A stretch of DNA of 64,000 nucleotides from positions 5,642,001 through 5,706,000 of the forward strand of contig JAJQJQ010000002.1 of the NCBI GenBank assembly GCA_028622995.1, in the 5' to 3' direction. Position numbers and translations under genes: made by a program. Of the stretch, positions 62,204-64,000 are shown piece after piece (position 1 is the stretch's first letter; each line of letters starts with the position of its first letter). The notes beneath the pieces are model-generated. The model was not told the origin of the DNA, made no database searches, and saw nothing but the letters and a program-made list of their open reading frames with translations. The stretch comes from Panagrolaimus kolymaensis (lineage: Eukaryota; Nematoda; Chromadorea; Rhabditida; Panagrolaimidae).

Positions 62204-63958
62204 TTAAGCTAAAATTCCAATAGGTTCATCTTCAATTCCGCATGAATTTACTCCACGAGCAAAATAAACATAACCATTTTCAGTTCCCCTGAAAAACAAT
62301 TCGAATAAGAAGAAGCCTTACAATTATGTATGGAATGAAGCTTACCATTTTTGTCCCCATGAATTTTTAACAATGTAATATTTTTCTCCTTCATTCGTTT
62401 GACCATAACCAACAATGAGTAAAGCATGAAGGCCAAGAACTTTAAATTTACAATCATATGGTGAAGGATTAAAAACACCACTTTTATATTGCATCATTGA
62501 TGGTGGAACTGAGATGCCTTAAAAAACAATTTGATTTAATTAAGAATATGGTGGTGTTAACTCACCAATATTAACTGGACCATAAGTAACAAGCCAATCA
62601 ATGATTGCATCTTCTGATGGATGCAACCAATATGCAACATCAATTTTAGTTGTTTGACTTTGATGGGTAAGAGAGCAGGTATTTTGACGATGTGCTACAT
62701 ATGGATAAGCGTCTTCAGTCATTAGTCCATTTTCATGAACGAATCTGTAATTATAATTGGTGATCATTAGTTTGCTTTGCTTTATTTTTGGTTAAGAATC
62801 TTATTTAAGCTTTTGCTACTGTATGGTGGAAGTACTTAAAGCTCATCTTTGATTTAAGATTGAGTTTTATGAATTCCAATTTGGTTTTTTTCCAAGCTAT
62901 TTTAAAGTTTATAAAAGCATTTTAAAGTGCCCAACTTCGAAAAAGCGCGTAAGAAAAAAAGATTTTGGATCGCCAAAATTCCCGCTGCTTTTTTTCTTCC
63001 TTTTTTTGCTTTAAACATTGGCAGTAATAAAAAATTTCCATAAACTTTTCTTTACTAAAAGCTTCTTATAATTTATATGTTCGAATTATATTATAAACTA
63101 CGCGCACCGCTATGAATGCTGGTAAATTTTTTTCTTAGTATTTTAACTCATCTAATCTCATTACAATTTTAGGTTCAAAAGGATTGTTTATTTCTCTATC
63201 ATGTTTGCTGCTTAATACATGTTTCTCATCTCCTTTTAATCACTACAACAATTCAGATGAAACAAGTATGGTAACAAAAGAAAATGATTCAACTTGCTCA
63301 CATTTTCAAAAGAATGATTCAACAATAAATTGTTTTAATGAAGTGGTATCTGAATTACTAACTATCGAAATTCCAACTTTTTACTGGTATTTATCATCCT
63401 TATTTAGTTTGTATGTTTTTTTCGAACTACGATTTTATGGTTTTATTAGTGAAAAAGTTTTTAGGTCTACTCTAAACATATTGAATATTGGGTTTATTTT
63501 TGGATTAATTGTGAGAGAAGTTTTATCAATATTTGCTGAAGATGAAATTCAACGATATGGAATTTTTATTGGAATTTTTATGGTTTGTTGTCGAAGAATA
63601 TTGCTTATAATTCTATTCTATGGTTGCTTTTAGGCTTACTGGAATGATATTACCTGTGTTCACGAATATGCTACATATGAAACTGAAAAATTTCTTCGCA
63701 AATCTCAAAAGAAACCTTCTCGATTTTACTCAATTGTAACTCAAGCTTCTAGATGATTTTGTATTATTTTGGATCTATGTATATAATTTTCATACGGTTT
63801 TAAATAAACTATTGTATTTACTAACCTGAACGATTTATCCATATCACCACCTGAACATGCGTTGTTTTCTAAATTACAATCCAACAATTCTTGTTCGCTC
63901 AAATTTCTTAATTCTCCATGTGCAACTGCGTATGCTGATTCAACAGTAGCGACTGTCG
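62204..63958 (-). CDS. Cathepsin L-like cysteine protease, 5' end outside the window
   Basis: Four visible exons (63958-63826, 62744-62566, 62517-62346, 62288-62204) encode about 189 residues of the mature domain. Motifs are [20 protein letters not shown], catalytic His in [11 protein letters not shown] and Asn in KNSWGQKWG. The catalytic Cys should lie in the exon just upstream, beyond 64000. The first visible exon begins with the last two bases of a codon, as does the equivalent exon of the gene at 2634-3847, so the genes share an intron position. One acceptor reads TTTTTTAAG, slightly off consensus. The 1.08-kb intron 63825-62745 is exceptional and contains a complete gene on the other strand. 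Probably an active lysosomal or secreted protease. Confidence 0.92.
63112..63756 (+). CDS. Unrecognised membrane protein, nested in an intron
   Basis: Exons 63112-63121, 63173-63582 and 63634-63756 join in phase to 180 residues. The first exon is only ten bases (MNA plus one base). An N-terminal hydrophobic segment ([16 protein letters not shown]) looks like a signal peptide. A region with several N-x-S/T sites and Cys follows, then about three membrane segments ([38 protein letters not shown]), and a basic soluble tail ([17 protein letters not shown]). The family is unknown. AATAAA at 63803-63808 lies before the host intron's donor (63825 on the other strand), so the whole transcript fits inside the intron. 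Confidence 0.75.
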
Positions 63959-64000
63959 CTAAAAATAATTAATGATTTAAGAGTTTTAAAAGAGGTAAAA

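Overview
The window looks like nuclear DNA of a nematode, judged from the sequence alone. It is strongly AT-rich with long T and A runs. Most introns are about 41-60 bases with GTAAGT-like donors and TTTTAG or TTTCAG acceptors. Several genes have such an acceptor just 5' of the ATG with no visible upstream exon, as expected for spliced-leader trans-splicing. The protein set (CLC chloride channel, XPG nuclease, QSOX, RPL9, LAPTM4-like proteins, cathepsin L-like proteases) is animal. Coding exons avoid poly-T runs and favour codons such as CGA, CCA, GAT and CAA, which helps to find exons by eye. The species cannot be fixed.

Layout. Bases 1-3,850 hold the 3' end of an unrecognised gene (+), an unrecognised 3-exon gene (-) and a complete cathepsin L-like protease gene (-). 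Bases 3,850-21,000 are gene-poor, with GC-rich patches, a recurrent TGGTCAGTC motif, and a 934-bp palindromic transposon-like element with a 9-bp target duplication (14,083-15,016). Bases 21,002-26,060 carry a five-finger zinc-finger transcription factor gene (+) with a likely internal alternative first exon. A duplicated AT-hook protein gene (-) follows at 26.8-27.6 kb. A second gene-poor stretch (27.6-36.5 kb) contains a foldback MITE, one likely two-exon small gene and two weaker coding stretches.

From 36.5 kb the window is gene-dense: HDHD5-like HAD phosphatase (-), a TA/TTAA-flanked MITE, a 23-exon CLC chloride channel gene (-), rpl-9 (+), an unrecognised gene (+) whose frame needs a 16-nt intron or carries a frameshift, an intronless bacterial-type metallo-beta-lactamase-fold hydrolase (+, candidate horizontal transfer), two LAPTM4-like paralogues (+), quiescin sulfhydryl oxidase (-), XPG/ERCC5 nuclease (-), an HMG-box protein (-), and a second cathepsin L-like gene (-, 5' end outside). 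A small membrane-protein gene (+) is nested in an intron of that last gene.

The genes do not form one pathway. The nearest to shared themes are two related cathepsin genes at the two ends of the window and the pair of LAPTM4 paralogues. I see no tRNA, rRNA, CRISPR or clear operon. Exon boundaries were read by eye from splice signals, phase and protein continuity, so single boundaries may be wrong.
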